A stretch of DNA of 64,000 nucleotides from Nitrosomonas sp. Lineage in GTDB: Bacteria; Pseudomonadota; Gammaproteobacteria; Burkholderiales; Nitrosomonadaceae. This document shows, piece after piece, positions 55,312-64,000 of the stretch. The position numbers and the translations under genes are program-made. The notes under the pieces were generated by a model. It worked only from the letters and a program-made list of their open reading frames with translations, had not been told where the DNA came from and ran no database searches. The stretch lies in NCBI GenBank assembly GCA_028577615.1, contig JAJSDU010000006.1, positions 27,291 through 91,290 of the forward strand, given 5' to 3'. Every line of letters starts with the position of its first letter. The stretch's first letter is position 1.

Positions 55312-55525
55312 TCTTTTCTCCGCATAGTTATCAGATTAGATTCTTCTTAAAATAGTGCTGTACTATGATTTACGCGTTGAGATATGTTTCGCCCTCATGT
55401 CTTGCTATCTCAGCATGCTTTAACACTATAAAGTCTTTATTATATCAATTATCAATAAAATGATTAGTCGTTATCGCATTATTTTTTCATTTATATTCAT
55501 AATTTTATGGCCACAAAACCACTTC

Positions 55526-57895
55526 TCAGGTTCTTAATGTCGCATTAAATTTTAGTTCAAGAACGTGAAGCAGGCTGGTTATTGCCTGATCAATATCTTC
55601 ATCAGTTAGTGTTTTCTCAATATCCTGCAACAGGACTTTAAACGCCAGGCTTTTTCTTTTCTCGCCGACAGATTTTCCGCGGTACATATCAAACAAGATA
55701 ATCTCGGTTACTATTTCCGGCTTACATCCCCACATCTCATCCAAAAGCGATTGCACCGCAACATGATTATCGACAATCACTGCGATATCTCTTCTAACGG
55801 GCGGATATTTAGACATTTCTTTCGCATGCGCCAATGACTTCGGCAGCAGGCTGTCGAGTAAGAACTCAAACAGAACAACAGGTCGAGGTAAGTCAAATTT
55901 TTTCTGCCAGTGCGGATGCAATTCGCCCAACCACCCGACGAGATTCTGTTCCACAATAACCCTAGCCGATTTACCCGGATGGAATACAGAATGCGATCCT
56001 GATTGGAAACTCAATTCGCGTCCATGAAATAGCGCTTCAATATCGGCCTTCAAATCAAAAAAATCAATCGTTCTCGCCGACTCACCCCATTGCTCTGGAT
56101 ATGCGTCGCCGTATCCCAATCCAGCTAATTTATCTAACTGGTGATAGTTGCCGTTCGAATCGCATTCAAAACAACTTCCCATCTCAAATAAACGCACCCG
56201 GTCCTGTTTACGGTTTAGATTAAACTGCAAATTAGCGATCAGTCCTCCGATCAAACTGCTGCGCATTACACTCATATGGCTGGCTATCGGATTTTTTAGT
56301 GCAATCGGGCAATTGTTCTGCAACAAATCCCGCTCCCAGAATTCATCCACAAAAGCATAATTGATTACTTCCTGATAATCGCGCATGACAAGCATCTGTT
56401 TGATCGCCGCAGGTGTATGCTTTTTTTCAGGCACCGCCAGCATCGAGAGCTCGGTTCTCGGCTGCTGTGCCTGAATAGCATCATAGCCATGAATACGCGC
56501 CAGTTCCTCGATAAAATCTTCTTCAATGACAAGATCAAATCGATAACTTGGTGGCGTTACATGAAAAATCCCATCATTTTCCGAGAAAACAAATCGCAGG
56601 CGTTTAAAGTATTCGAAGATTTGATCAACAGTCAGTGAAATGCCCAGTACACGCCTGACGCGATCAGTGCGCACAGCAATCTGATGCCTTTCGGGTAATT
56701 GATACTTCGCTTCAATTACCGGTCCGACTTTACCGCCGCAGATCGATTGAATCAGTTCAGTTGCATATTCAAGCACACTGCGTGTTGCCGCAAAATCGAC
56801 ACCGCGTTCAAAACGGTGAGCAGAATCTGAACTAAAGCCAAGTGTAAATGATTTACCCGAGATACAATTCGGGGTGAAAAATGCGCATTCCAGAAAAATA
56901 TCGACTGTACCCGGCACCACGGCGCTTTCCAGCCCCCCCATAATGCCGGCCAATGCCAAAGGCCTACAATCATCGGCAATTAATAACATATCAGGCGCAA
57001 GTATTATCTCGCTGTCATTCAGCAATGTTATCTTTTCTCCTGCTTTCGCATAGCGTACCTGGATCGCGCCATCCAATGTAGCTAAATCAAATGCATGCAT
57101 CGGCTGCCCAGTTTCAAGCAGAACATAATTGGTCGCATCGACCACAACATTGATAGAGCGCAAACCGCTTCTTTCCAGCCGCTGCTTCATCCACAAAGGC
57201 GTATCTGCATTTAAATTGATGCCTCGAATAATACGGCCGCAATACAGTGGGCATGCATCAGGCACTTTTACATGCACTTCGATCGTATCTGGAATTTCTT
57301 CAGATACATGACTTATTTTTAATGGCGCTAACACTGTGTCGGTAATCGCAGAGATTTCCCGCGCAACGCCGTAAACACTCAAACAATCCGCTCTATTCGG
57401 TGTCAGGCTTAATGTAAAAACTTTGTCATCTAATGTGTAGTAATCACGAAAGTTTTGACCCGTCGGCGCATCGTCAGGCAGGATTAACAATCCATCCGCA
57501 TTTTCATTGATACCCAATTCCCGAGCTGAACATAACATTCCAAACGACAAAACACCGCGCAGTTTCGCCTTCTTTATTTCAATACCAGGCAACTTTGCAC
57601 CAATCACCGCGCAAGGCACTTTAATGCCAGTTTTCACATTAGGAGCTCCACAGACGATCTGTAGCAGCTCTTTCGCATGCCCCCCTCCCACACAGACCTG
57701 GCAAATCTTTAATCGATCCGCTTCGGGGTGATTTTCAACACGTAATACTTCGGCTACGACAACATGCTCAAACAAAGCGGCAACAGGCTCTAGGTTTTCG
57801 ACTTCCAAACCAGCCATAGTCAATGCATGAGCAAGTTCATCGCTCGTATAATCCGGATTTACAAAAGTCCGCAACCAACTCTCAGAAAACTTCAT
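55526..57895 (-). CDS. pheT: phenylalanyl-tRNA synthetase beta subunit
   Basis: 789-residue beta chain of the alpha2-beta2 PheRS. N-terminal tRNA-binding EMAP-like domain (VVVAEVLRVENHPEADRLKIC), B3/B4 editing domain, B5 domain, catalytic-like core and the C-terminal FDX-anticodon-binding domain (KYPPVRRDIAVIVD). Follows pheS by 36 bp. Full length compared with the family. Confidence 0.96.
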   Translation of the reverse strand: MKFSESWLRTFVNPDYTSDELAHALTMAGLEVENLEPVAALFEHVVVAEVLRVENHPEADRLKICQVCVGGGHAKELLQIVCGAPNVKTGIKVPCAVIGAKLPGIEIKKAKLRGVLSFGMLCSARELGINENADGLLILPDDAPTGQNFRDYYTLDDKVFTLSLTPNRADCLSVYGVAREISAITDTVLAPLKISHVSEEIPDTIEVHVKVPDACPLYCGRIIRGINLNADTPLWMKQRLERSGLRSINVVVDATNYVLLETGQPMHAFDLATLDGAIQVRYAKAGEKITLLNDSEIILAPDMLLIADDCRPLALAGIMGGLESAVVPGTVDIFLECAFFTPNCISGKSFTLGFSSDSAHRFERGVDFAATRSVLEYATELIQSICGGKVGPVIEAKYQLPERHQIAVRTDRVRRVLGISLTVDQIFEYFKRLRFVFSENDGIFHVTPPSYRFDLVIEEDFIEELARIHGYDAIQAQQPRTELSMLAVPEKKHTPAAIKQMLVMRDYQEVINYAFVDEFWERDLLQNNCPIALKNPIASHMSVMRSSLIGGLIANLQFNLNRKQDRVRLFEMGSCFECDSNGNYHQLDKLAGLGYGDAYPEQWGESARTIDFFDLKADIEALFHGRELSFQSGSHSVFHPGKSARVIVEQNLVGWLGELHPHWQKKFDLPRPVVLFEFLLDSLLPKSLAHAKEMSKYPPVRRDIAVIVDNHVAVQSLLDEMWGCKPEIVTEIILFDMYRGKSVGEKRKSLAFKVLLQDIEKTLTDEDIDQAITSLLHVLELKFNATLRT

Positions 57896-57931
57896 GACCT
57901 TTATACTTATTATGAAATCACAATGATCTTG

Positions 57932-58957
<1,026 letters not shown>

Positions 58958-58994
58958 CTAAACTCAATATTTTATTCAAACTGTAAACAGTCAC

Positions 58995-59015
58995 TTAAAA
59001 CCTTTGGGTATTCAT
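58995..59015 (-). CDS. possible six-codon leader peptide before pheS
   Basis: ATG-AAT-ACC-CAA-AGG-TTT-TAA (MNTQRF) behind TAAGGGGGTGAT, an almost complete match to the anti-Shine-Dalgarno, with about 7 bp spacing. pheS begins 43 bp after its stop. The single Phe codon directly before the stop is suggestive, but I see no terminator hairpin of the classical attenuator kind between it and pheS. Confidence 0.35.
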   Translation of the reverse strand: MNTQRF

Positions 59016-59123
59016 GCAATCACCCCCTTACTACCTATCAATCACTTAGGCAACAATCGCAACTTCTAAAATTCCCAAGCTCCGGGGAAAACTCAATTCA
59101 GTATCCTCGCTCATGATCAATAT

Positions 59124-59158
59124 AAAAAGGGAGGCTTGGGTCAAACCCAACACCTCCC
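59124..59158 (-). terminator. intrinsic terminator after rplT
   Basis: Stem GGGAGG/CCTCCC continued by TTGGGT/ACCCAA (59129-59158) with a 3-base loop and small bulge, followed on the minus strand by TTTTT. It lies 20 bp after the rplT stop, ending the thrS-infC-rpmI-rplT transcript. Confidence 0.92.
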
Positions 59159-59178
59159 TATATCTCTTAAGAAAATAT

Positions 59179-59538
59179 TCAGATAGCCAAGCTTGCTTTA
59201 GCCCGCTCAGCAATTTTCTCGAAAGCAACTTTGTCAAATATTGCCAAATCTGCCAATACTTTTCTGTCGATTTCAATGCTCGCTTTTTTCAGACCATTCA
59301 TAAAAACACTGTAGGACAATCCATATTCCCGCGCTGCTGCATTGATACGTGTAATCCATAGTGCTCTGAACTGGCGTTTACGCTGACGCCTATCACGATA
59401 AGCATATTGCCCTGCTTTCATTACTGCTTGCTTGGCAATTCGATACACATTCTTACGACGTCCCCGATAACCCTTTGCAAGATTCAGAATCTTTTTATGT
59501 CGCGCATGCGCTGTGACACCACGTTTTACTCTAGGCAT
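59179..59538 (-). CDS. rplT: 50S ribosomal protein L20
   Basis: 119-residue rRNA-binding protein needed early in 50S assembly. Typical [18 protein letters not shown] start and [17 protein letters not shown]-like basic helix. In E. coli L20 represses its own operon by binding the rpmI leader; the 143-bp infC-rpmI gap could host such a site, but I cannot show it. Last gene before the terminator. Confidence 0.97.
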   Translation of the reverse strand: MPRVKRGVTAHARHKKILNLAKGYRGRRKNVYRIAKQAVMKAGQYAYRDRRQRKRQFRALWITRINAAAREYGLSYSVFMNGLKKASIEIDRKVLADLAIFDKVAFEKIAERAKASLAI

Positions 59539-59547
59539 TGATAACCC

Positions 59548-59745
59548 CTATGCATAAGGCAACATCGAATGAACCGAAGCAGCATCACTTGGATGAACAC
59601 TGGTTATTCCTCTGAGTTGACGTTTATTCTTTGTCGTTTTTTTTGTCAATATATGACGCTTGAAAGCTTGTGCACGTTTAATACTTCCGCTAGCGCGAAC
59701 TTTAAAGCGCTTTGCTGCACTGCTTTTAGTCTTCATTTTAGGCAT
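59548..59745 (-). CDS. rpmI: 50S ribosomal protein L35
   Basis: 65-residue basic ribosomal protein, [16 protein letters not shown] start and KRQLRG near residue 45, as in the family. Nine bp before rplT. The long spacer to infC (143 bp) is AT-rich and might contain regulatory structure. Confidence 0.96.
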   Translation of the reverse strand: MPKMKTKSSAAKRFKVRASGSIKRAQAFKRHILTKKTTKNKRQLRGITSVHPSDAASVHSMLPYA

Positions 59746-59888
59746 TACACCCTCCTTTATAATATGACTTAAGGTGTTTCCATATTCTTTACGAAAAACT
59801 TTTAGAACCCTTCATCACTTGTAATGTATTCACTTCTAATATTACGTACTTCTGCTGACACACAACCATAAAAACCTTGACCAACTCA

Positions 59889-60458
59889 TCATGTTGAAAC
59901 AGAATCACTGGCCGTTGTTTTTGTTTTACTCGTTTTTGTTTCTTTCTTCTTTGGCGATAACACCATCACCATTTGCCTGCCTTCCATTTTTGGAAACTGC
60001 TCTACTGTTGCATACGAGTCCAGATCATCTCGCACGCGCTCAAGAATGCGCACACCAAATTCCTGATGCGCCATCTCACGTCCACGGAACCGGAGTGTTA
60101 CCTTGACTTTATCGCCATCGTTCAAGAAATTTATCAAATTGCGCAACTTAATTCGATAATCGCCTTCATCCGTATTGGGTCTAAATTTGATTTCTTTTAT
60201 TTGTACTTGCTTTTGCTTCAGTTTCGCATCATGTTTTCGTTTACTTTCTTGATAACGAAACTTTCCATAATCCATCAACCGGCAAACTGGAGGTTGAGCT
60301 GTTGGCGCTATCTCCACAAGATCCACTCCTGCTTCTTCAGCCAGTTCATTAGCTTCGGTCAGTTTCACTATACCCAGCTGTTCACCGTCCAAACCGATTA
60401 AGCGTACTTCTGGCACATCTATTTCATCATTTATGCGCGCTGCCTTCTCTTGTACTAT
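59889..60458 (-). CDS. infC: translation initiation factor IF-3 (non-AUG start)
   Basis: IF-3 checks the start codon and the initiator tRNA on the 30S subunit. N-terminal domain ([16 protein letters not shown]), linker helix rich in Lys, and C-terminal domain ([32 protein letters not shown]) are complete. A GTG at 60416 would delete the first ~14 residues, including the conserved RINDEI. The frame continues upstream without any ATG/GTG/TTG at the right place; ATA at 60456-60458 has GGAG seven bases upstream and would give (M)[12 protein letters not shown], the family length (189 residues). ATT at 60462-60464 is the alternative, but it is one base from GGAG. A rare start fits the known AUU autoregulation of infC. 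Confidence 0.88.
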   Translation of the reverse strand: MVQEKAARINDEIDVPEVRLIGLDGEQLGIVKLTEANELAEEAGVDLVEIAPTAQPPVCRLMDYGKFRYQESKRKHDAKLKQKQVQIKEIKFRPNTDEGDYRIKLRNLINFLNDGDKVKVTLRFRGREMAHQEFGVRILERVRDDLDSYATVEQFPKMEGRQMVMVLSPKKKETKTSKTKTTASDSVST

Positions 60459-60487
60459 GGCAATTCTCCATATAATCTAAATGAAAA

Positions 60488-62395
60488 TCATCGCTTTAAT
60501 TCGACTTCCTTTTTAAGGCGCTCAATCAGATTCTCTAATGACATTTGCCCCAAATCCTGACCGCCACGCACGCGCACTGAAATCAGATTAGTATTTACTT
60601 CCGCGTCTCCGACGATAATCTGATAAGGAAGCTTCTGTAAGCTGTGCTCCCGGATTTTATAGGTTATTTTCTCATTTCTCAAGTCTTGTATTACTCTGAA
60701 CCCACTCTGTTTTAATTCTTTTGTCACTTTCTCCACATATTCAGCTTGCCCCTTGGATATATTCAGCACAACTACTTGAATCGGAGCCAGCCACAAAGGA
60801 AACACACCAGCATAATGTTCTATTAAAATACCGATAAAACGCTCCAACGAGCCCAGAATAGCTCTGTGTAACATGACTGGTATTTGTCGTGTATTGTCTT
60901 CAGCAACATATTCCGCACCCAAGCGTTCAGGCATGGAAAAATCCAGCTGTAGAGTACCGCATTGCCATATTCGACCAATGCAGTCTTTTAATGCAAATTC
61001 TATTTTTGGTCCGTAAAATGCACCTTCTCCCGGCTGCAATTCCCATTCCAGTCCTGCTTGTTTGAGTGCAGCTTCTAACGCATTTTCAGATTTATTCCAT
61101 TGTGCATCTGTGCCCACGCGCTTTAGCGGGCGCGTCGACAGCTTGACCAGAATATCCTTAAATCCGAAATCTGCATAAACAAGTTTTAACAAGCTTATAA
61201 ACTTAATCACTTCGTCCTGAATTTGATCTTCCGTACAAAAAATATGCGCATCATCCTGCGTAAATCCACGAACACGCATAATACCGTGCAATGCGCCAGA
61301 AGCTTCGTTACGATGACATGAACCAAATTCTGCGAGCCTCATTGGCAAATCTCGGTAACTTCTGAGTCCTTGCTTGAATACCTGCACATGTCCAGGGCAA
61401 TTCATCGGTTTAATCGCAAAACTTCGATCTTCGGTTTCTGTGATGAACATATTTTCACGAAAATTATCCCAATGACCGGATTGCTCCCATAATTCCTTGT
61501 CCAAAACTTGGGGGGTTCGGATTTCCTGATATTCATTTTCATCCTGAACATTCCGCATATATTGCTCGATTTGCTGCCACAACGCCCATCCTTTCGGATG
61601 CCAAAATACCATGCCGGGCGCTTCTTCTTGTGTATGGAACAAATCCAGCTGTTTGCCTATTTTGCGATGGTCTCTTTTTTCAGCTTCTTCAAGTTTGTAT
61701 AAATAATTATTCTGATCATCTTTAGTTGTCCATGCCGTTCCGTAGATTCTCTGAAGCATTTCATTTTTCGAATCACCCCGCCAATAAGCTCCAGCAACTT
61801 TCATCAACTTAAATATTTTGAGCTTAGAAGTATTTGGAACGTGAGGACCTCGGCATAAATCGGTAAAATTGTCCTGTGTATACAGCGTCAAGTCTTCTTC
61901 GCCGGGTATAGACTCAATTATCTGCGCTTTGTAGTGTTCACCCAATTGCTTAAAAAAATTGATTGCTTCTGAACGCTCCCAGACTTTTCTCTCAATATTG
62001 ATACTCCGTTTGCTAATCTCCAGCATTCGTCGCTCAATAGCTACGAGATCTTCCGGCGTAAACGGACGTTTATAAGAAAAATCATAGTAAAAACCGTCTT
62101 CGATCACTGGTCCGATAGTTACTTGCGCCTCGGGAAATAATTCTTTTACGGCATGCGCTAATAAGTGCGCACTGGAATGTCTGATAATCTCAAGGCCATC
62201 AGCATCTTTCTCTGTAATAATTGCAAGTTCACTATCTTCTTTGATCAATCGATCAAGATCGACCAATTTTCCATTGATCTTCCCTGCTATAGCTGCACGC
62301 GCCAATCCTGTTCCTATTGAAGCGGCCACATCCATTACGGTCACAGGGTGTTCAAATACTCGTTCTGAGCCGTCCGGCAATCGAATTACAGTCAC
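60488..62395 (-). CDS. thrS: threonyl-tRNA synthetase
   Basis: 635-residue ThrRS. N-terminal TGS domain ([21 protein letters not shown]), editing domain with the [12 protein letters not shown] zinc-type motif, class II catalytic core ([20 protein letters not shown]; the zinc ligands include this Cys) and anticodon-binding domain. GTG start (62393-62395) with AGGA eight bases upstream. First gene of the thrS-infC-rpmI-rplT operon; 29 bp to the infC start. Confidence 0.97.
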   Translation of the reverse strand: MTVIRLPDGSERVFEHPVTVMDVAASIGTGLARAAIAGKINGKLVDLDRLIKEDSELAIITEKDADGLEIIRHSSAHLLAHAVKELFPEAQVTIGPVIEDGFYYDFSYKRPFTPEDLVAIERRMLEISKRSINIERKVWERSEAINFFKQLGEHYKAQIIESIPGEEDLTLYTQDNFTDLCRGPHVPNTSKLKIFKLMKVAGAYWRGDSKNEMLQRIYGTAWTTKDDQNNYLYKLEEAEKRDHRKIGKQLDLFHTQEEAPGMVFWHPKGWALWQQIEQYMRNVQDENEYQEIRTPQVLDKELWEQSGHWDNFRENMFITETEDRSFAIKPMNCPGHVQVFKQGLRSYRDLPMRLAEFGSCHRNEASGALHGIMRVRGFTQDDAHIFCTEDQIQDEVIKFISLLKLVYADFGFKDILVKLSTRPLKRVGTDAQWNKSENALEAALKQAGLEWELQPGEGAFYGPKIEFALKDCIGRIWQCGTLQLDFSMPERLGAEYVAEDNTRQIPVMLHRAILGSLERFIGILIEHYAGVFPLWLAPIQVVVLNISKGQAEYVEKVTKELKQSGFRVIQDLRNEKITYKIREHSLQKLPYQIIVGDAEVNTNLISVRVRGGQDLGQMSLENLIERLKKEVELKR

Positions 62396-62449
62396 TTATT
62401 TTTTCCTAATTTAGAAGTATTCAAAATCATCCGATCTCATAATCACGTA

Positions 62450-63205
62450 TCAACTGATAATAGATCTTTTATACCAATTCGTAAGTTTTTTCAATCCGCG
62501 CAGACATATCGGTGCAAATCCAATAGCAACCGCATCAACTAGGCAATACCAAGCTGCGACACCGCTTGGCGGATTCCCTTGCGACCAATCAAAAACCGGC
62601 TCAATCTCTGCCCATCTCCAGGTGCCGGCAGCTGTTCCGATAATTTCGAGCCATGTGCAAATAAAAAAAGCCCCCAGATAAACTAAAGGCGATCGCCCTT
62701 TTAGTACGCATATTACAAAAATCACAAAAAGAAATGCACCCACCTGATCACCCTGCTCAGGTATTCCACTGATCCCCCACAACGACCATAACCCACCTGT
62801 AACAAATACAAAAATAGCTATCTTACGCGCATACATCTGAAAATAGCCTGATCGTGCCAACGCAACTGCAGTCAAATAAACCATGCCGTGACCTGGCGGC
62901 ACATAATGCGGAACATTTCCAAAACGATATGTATATCCTTCCATATAAATAGAGGCAAAATGTTCGCCGGCAGTTGCAAACGCAACCGCAATAATGACTT
63001 GCATTCTTACTTCGTTATTTTCTCCCACAAGAAGTACAAATAAAAAAATCCATGCGATGATGCCCAATAGATTTTGCGTTTCAAGGCTTGCACTGCCATC
63101 AATGACAAGGCTTACTGCAACACAAAAAAATGTAAACCCAGCAATAAAATAATCGCGGCTGCGATGCGCATATTGCACACCCGGATGTGACAAGTGATTC
63201 AACAT
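62450..63205 (-). CDS. hypothetical polytopic membrane protein
   Basis: 251 residues from the ATG at 63203-63205, which has GAGAG upstream; the frame is open further, but an intrinsic terminator lies in that stretch, so the long form is unlikely. About seven to eight membrane helices. Polar loops carry EHFASIYMEGYTYRFGNVPHYVPPGHG and TWLEIIGTAAGTWRWAEIEP, which look like active-site loops (Glu, His, Trp), but I do not recognise the family; a distant likeness to carotenoid-type membrane proteins is only an impression. It lies between thrS and the cytochrome gene. Confidence 0.75.
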   Translation of the reverse strand: MLNHLSHPGVQYAHRSRDYFIAGFTFFCVAVSLVIDGSASLETQNLLGIIAWIFLFVLLVGENNEVRMQVIIAVAFATAGEHFASIYMEGYTYRFGNVPHYVPPGHGMVYLTAVALARSGYFQMYARKIAIFVFVTGGLWSLWGISGIPEQGDQVGAFLFVIFVICVLKGRSPLVYLGAFFICTWLEIIGTAAGTWRWAEIEPVFDWSQGNPPSGVAAWYCLVDAVAIGFAPICLRGLKKLTNWYKRSIIS

Positions 63206-63215
63206 AGATACTCTC

Positions 63216-63241
63216 AAAAAAAAACCCGCTGAATGCGGGTT
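63216..63241 (-). terminator. intrinsic terminator just upstream of the membrane-protein gene
   Basis: Perfect 7 bp stem AACCCGC/GCGGGTT with loop ATTCA and a run of about nine T on the minus strand, ending some 10 bp before the ATG at 63205. It may be a leader attenuator or the end of a short separate transcript. Confidence 0.85.
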
Positions 63242-63278
63242 ATCACTCTTCTGATGCGCTACAGGAAATAATACCTTA

Positions 63279-63287
63279 ATTATACCA
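63279..63287 (-). promoter_or_regulatory. extended -10 promoter candidate
   Basis: TGGTATAAT on the minus strand matches the extended -10 consensus. It would start RNA some 35 bases before the terminator stem at 63216-63241. No good -35 at 17 bp. Confidence 0.5.
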
Positions 63288-63353
63288 ATCACCCACAAGG
63301 CACTAACATATTAAAATTCAGGTCTTATTTACCAAATGTCCAATGTCGCTCTG

Positions 63354-63381
63354 GCATGACCAGATATAATTCTGGTCATGC
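63354..63381. terminator. perfect hairpin downstream of the cytochrome gene
   Basis: GCATGACCAG/CTGGTCATGC, 10 bp stem with an 8-base AT loop, 103 bp after the cytochrome stop. No T-run in either direction, so it may protect an RNA end rather than terminate. Confidence 0.45.
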
Positions 63382-63483
63382 TTCTCAAGCGTTAATTAGC
63401 GATAGAAATCATACACAAAAACTTCAACCCGTTCGAGGATTCAATCAAATCTAAAAACAGATATTTAAAAACGTGACAAAGGT

Positions 63484-64000
63484 TTAATTGTCGTCGTCAT
63501 CATCATCATCGTCGTCTTCATCCTCATCTGCCCCATCCCAATCATCCCAACCGTCAGCCTTTAATACCAGCTTCTTCTGCTCACGACTCGCATCCAGATC
63601 CGTCATCGGCGCTTCTTCATGCACCAGATTCTGATGACAATCTATACAGGTCGCACCATGCGTCTCCATCCGTTTATGCGCCGCCTGCGCGTCTTCACCC
63701 GGCGGATCAGGATTCTTATGACAGTCACGACATGTCACACTGTCCCATTTCTTCAAATTCATCCGCGCATCGTGCGCCATGATCAATCGCCGCTCATTGA
63801 ATTTCTCCAGCGTCGAATAATCATTCACCAGCTCCAGCCACAATTCACGCGCACCATCCACTACGTGCGTATATACCGCCAAATGAAAGTTCCTGAATCC
63901 CTGCGGTATATGACAATCCTTGCAGCCAGGGTTAACGCCCAACGCCCCATAGTGCGTCGATTCCTTCAACTCCTCCTGCGGGTATGTCATCGAATGGCAG
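63484..64000 (-). CDS. cycB: NapC/NirT-family multiheme cytochrome c (cM552-like), C-terminal part
   Basis: About 172 codons; the N-terminus with the membrane anchor is outside the window. Three full heme motifs are seen (CKDCH, CRDCH, CIDCH), and the last residues of another (CHS) are at the right edge, consistent with a tetraheme NapC/NirT protein. Nitrosomonas cM552, encoded after hao and cycA, belongs here and is thought to pass electrons from hydroxylamine oxidation to quinone. The identification as cM552 is inferred from family, organism type and the acidic tail. The C-terminus ends in an extreme acidic run (DEDEDDDDDDDDDN). Confidence 0.82.
   Translation of the reverse strand, partial: CHSMTYPQEELKESTHYGALGVNPGCKDCHIPQGFRNFHLAVYTHVVDGARELWLELVNDYSTLEKFNERRLIMAHDARMNLKKWDSVTCRDCHKNPDPPGEDAQAAHKRMETHGATCIDCHQNLVHEEAPMTDLDASREQKKLVLKADGWDDWDGADEDEDDDDDDDDDN

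Noticed and set aside
60414-60416. GTG start for infC
   Set aside because: It would remove the conserved RINDEI region of IF-3; the upstream AUA with GGAG fits better.

Overview
The window looks like chromosomal DNA of an ammonia-oxidising betaproteobacterium of the Nitrosomonas group. This is an inference from gene content. The right edge carries most of a NapC/NirT-type multiheme cytochrome with the acidic tail and gene order expected near the hydroxylamine oxidoreductase cluster (cytochrome cM552-like). There is also a phosphoribulokinase (Calvin cycle), a hopanoid locus (shc, hpnA), a RegB/RegA redox two-component system, and the classical proteobacterial blocks thrS-infC-rpmI-rplT, pheST-ihfA-merR and surE-pcm-nlpD. 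I see no phage, CRISPR array, plasmid genes or intact insertion sequence.

Layout. 1-3.3 kb (minus strand): hopanoid/outer-membrane lipid genes (partial shc, mlaA, hpnA) and an exbB-like proton channel without exbD. 3.5-10.4 kb (plus): xseA, a small DUF423 membrane protein, an RlmL-like methyltransferase, rplM-rpsI with a consensus promoter and terminator, argC, a coiled-coil membrane protein, a bactofilin and erpA. 10.5-13 kb (minus): cell-wall genes anmK and an M23 peptidase. 13.1-17.1 kb (plus): tyrS, an unknown gene, a protoglobin and thiO. 17.2-19.4 kb (minus): ispH and a DAHP synthase. 19.9-25.8 kb (plus): regBA behind a RegA-box-like palindrome, then rapA and pyrF. 25.8-29.7 kb (minus): exoD and a MacAB-like tripartite export set. 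30.1-34.4 kb (plus): an aminotransferase with a possibly structured leader, then two polysaccharide-initiation genes. 34.5-36.2 kb (minus): an ABC exporter whose nucleotide-binding motifs are all lost. 36.4-41.7 kb (plus): rfbA, rfbC, radA, a ceramidase-like membrane protein, a diguanylate cyclase and a small lipoprotein. 41.8-47.4 kb: a REC-EAL phosphodiesterase, small membrane/lipoproteins, uvrD and prk. 47.6-51.1 kb (plus): a tandemly duplicated two-gene cassette of glycine-rich secreted protein plus glycine-zipper lipoprotein, then two small envelope proteins. 51.2-64 kb (minus): ygfX-like, nlpD, pcm, surE, tRNA-Pro, the translation block, an unknown membrane protein and the cytochrome.

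How the parts fit. Most genes are housekeeping: translation, cell wall, amino acid and cofactor synthesis. A respiratory and autotrophic layer is visible (cytochrome, regBA, prk, protoglobin). An envelope/polysaccharide layer is also visible (hopanoids, MlaA, sugar nucleotide genes, GGDEF and EAL enzymes). The least ordinary items are the motif-dead ABC exporter at 34.5-36.2 kb, two copies of a short terminal-inverted-repeat element (31.4 and 54.3 kb), the duplicated secreted-protein/lipoprotein cassette, the non-AUG start of infC, and several leader or operator-like structures. I found no convincing whole new defence or metabolic system.
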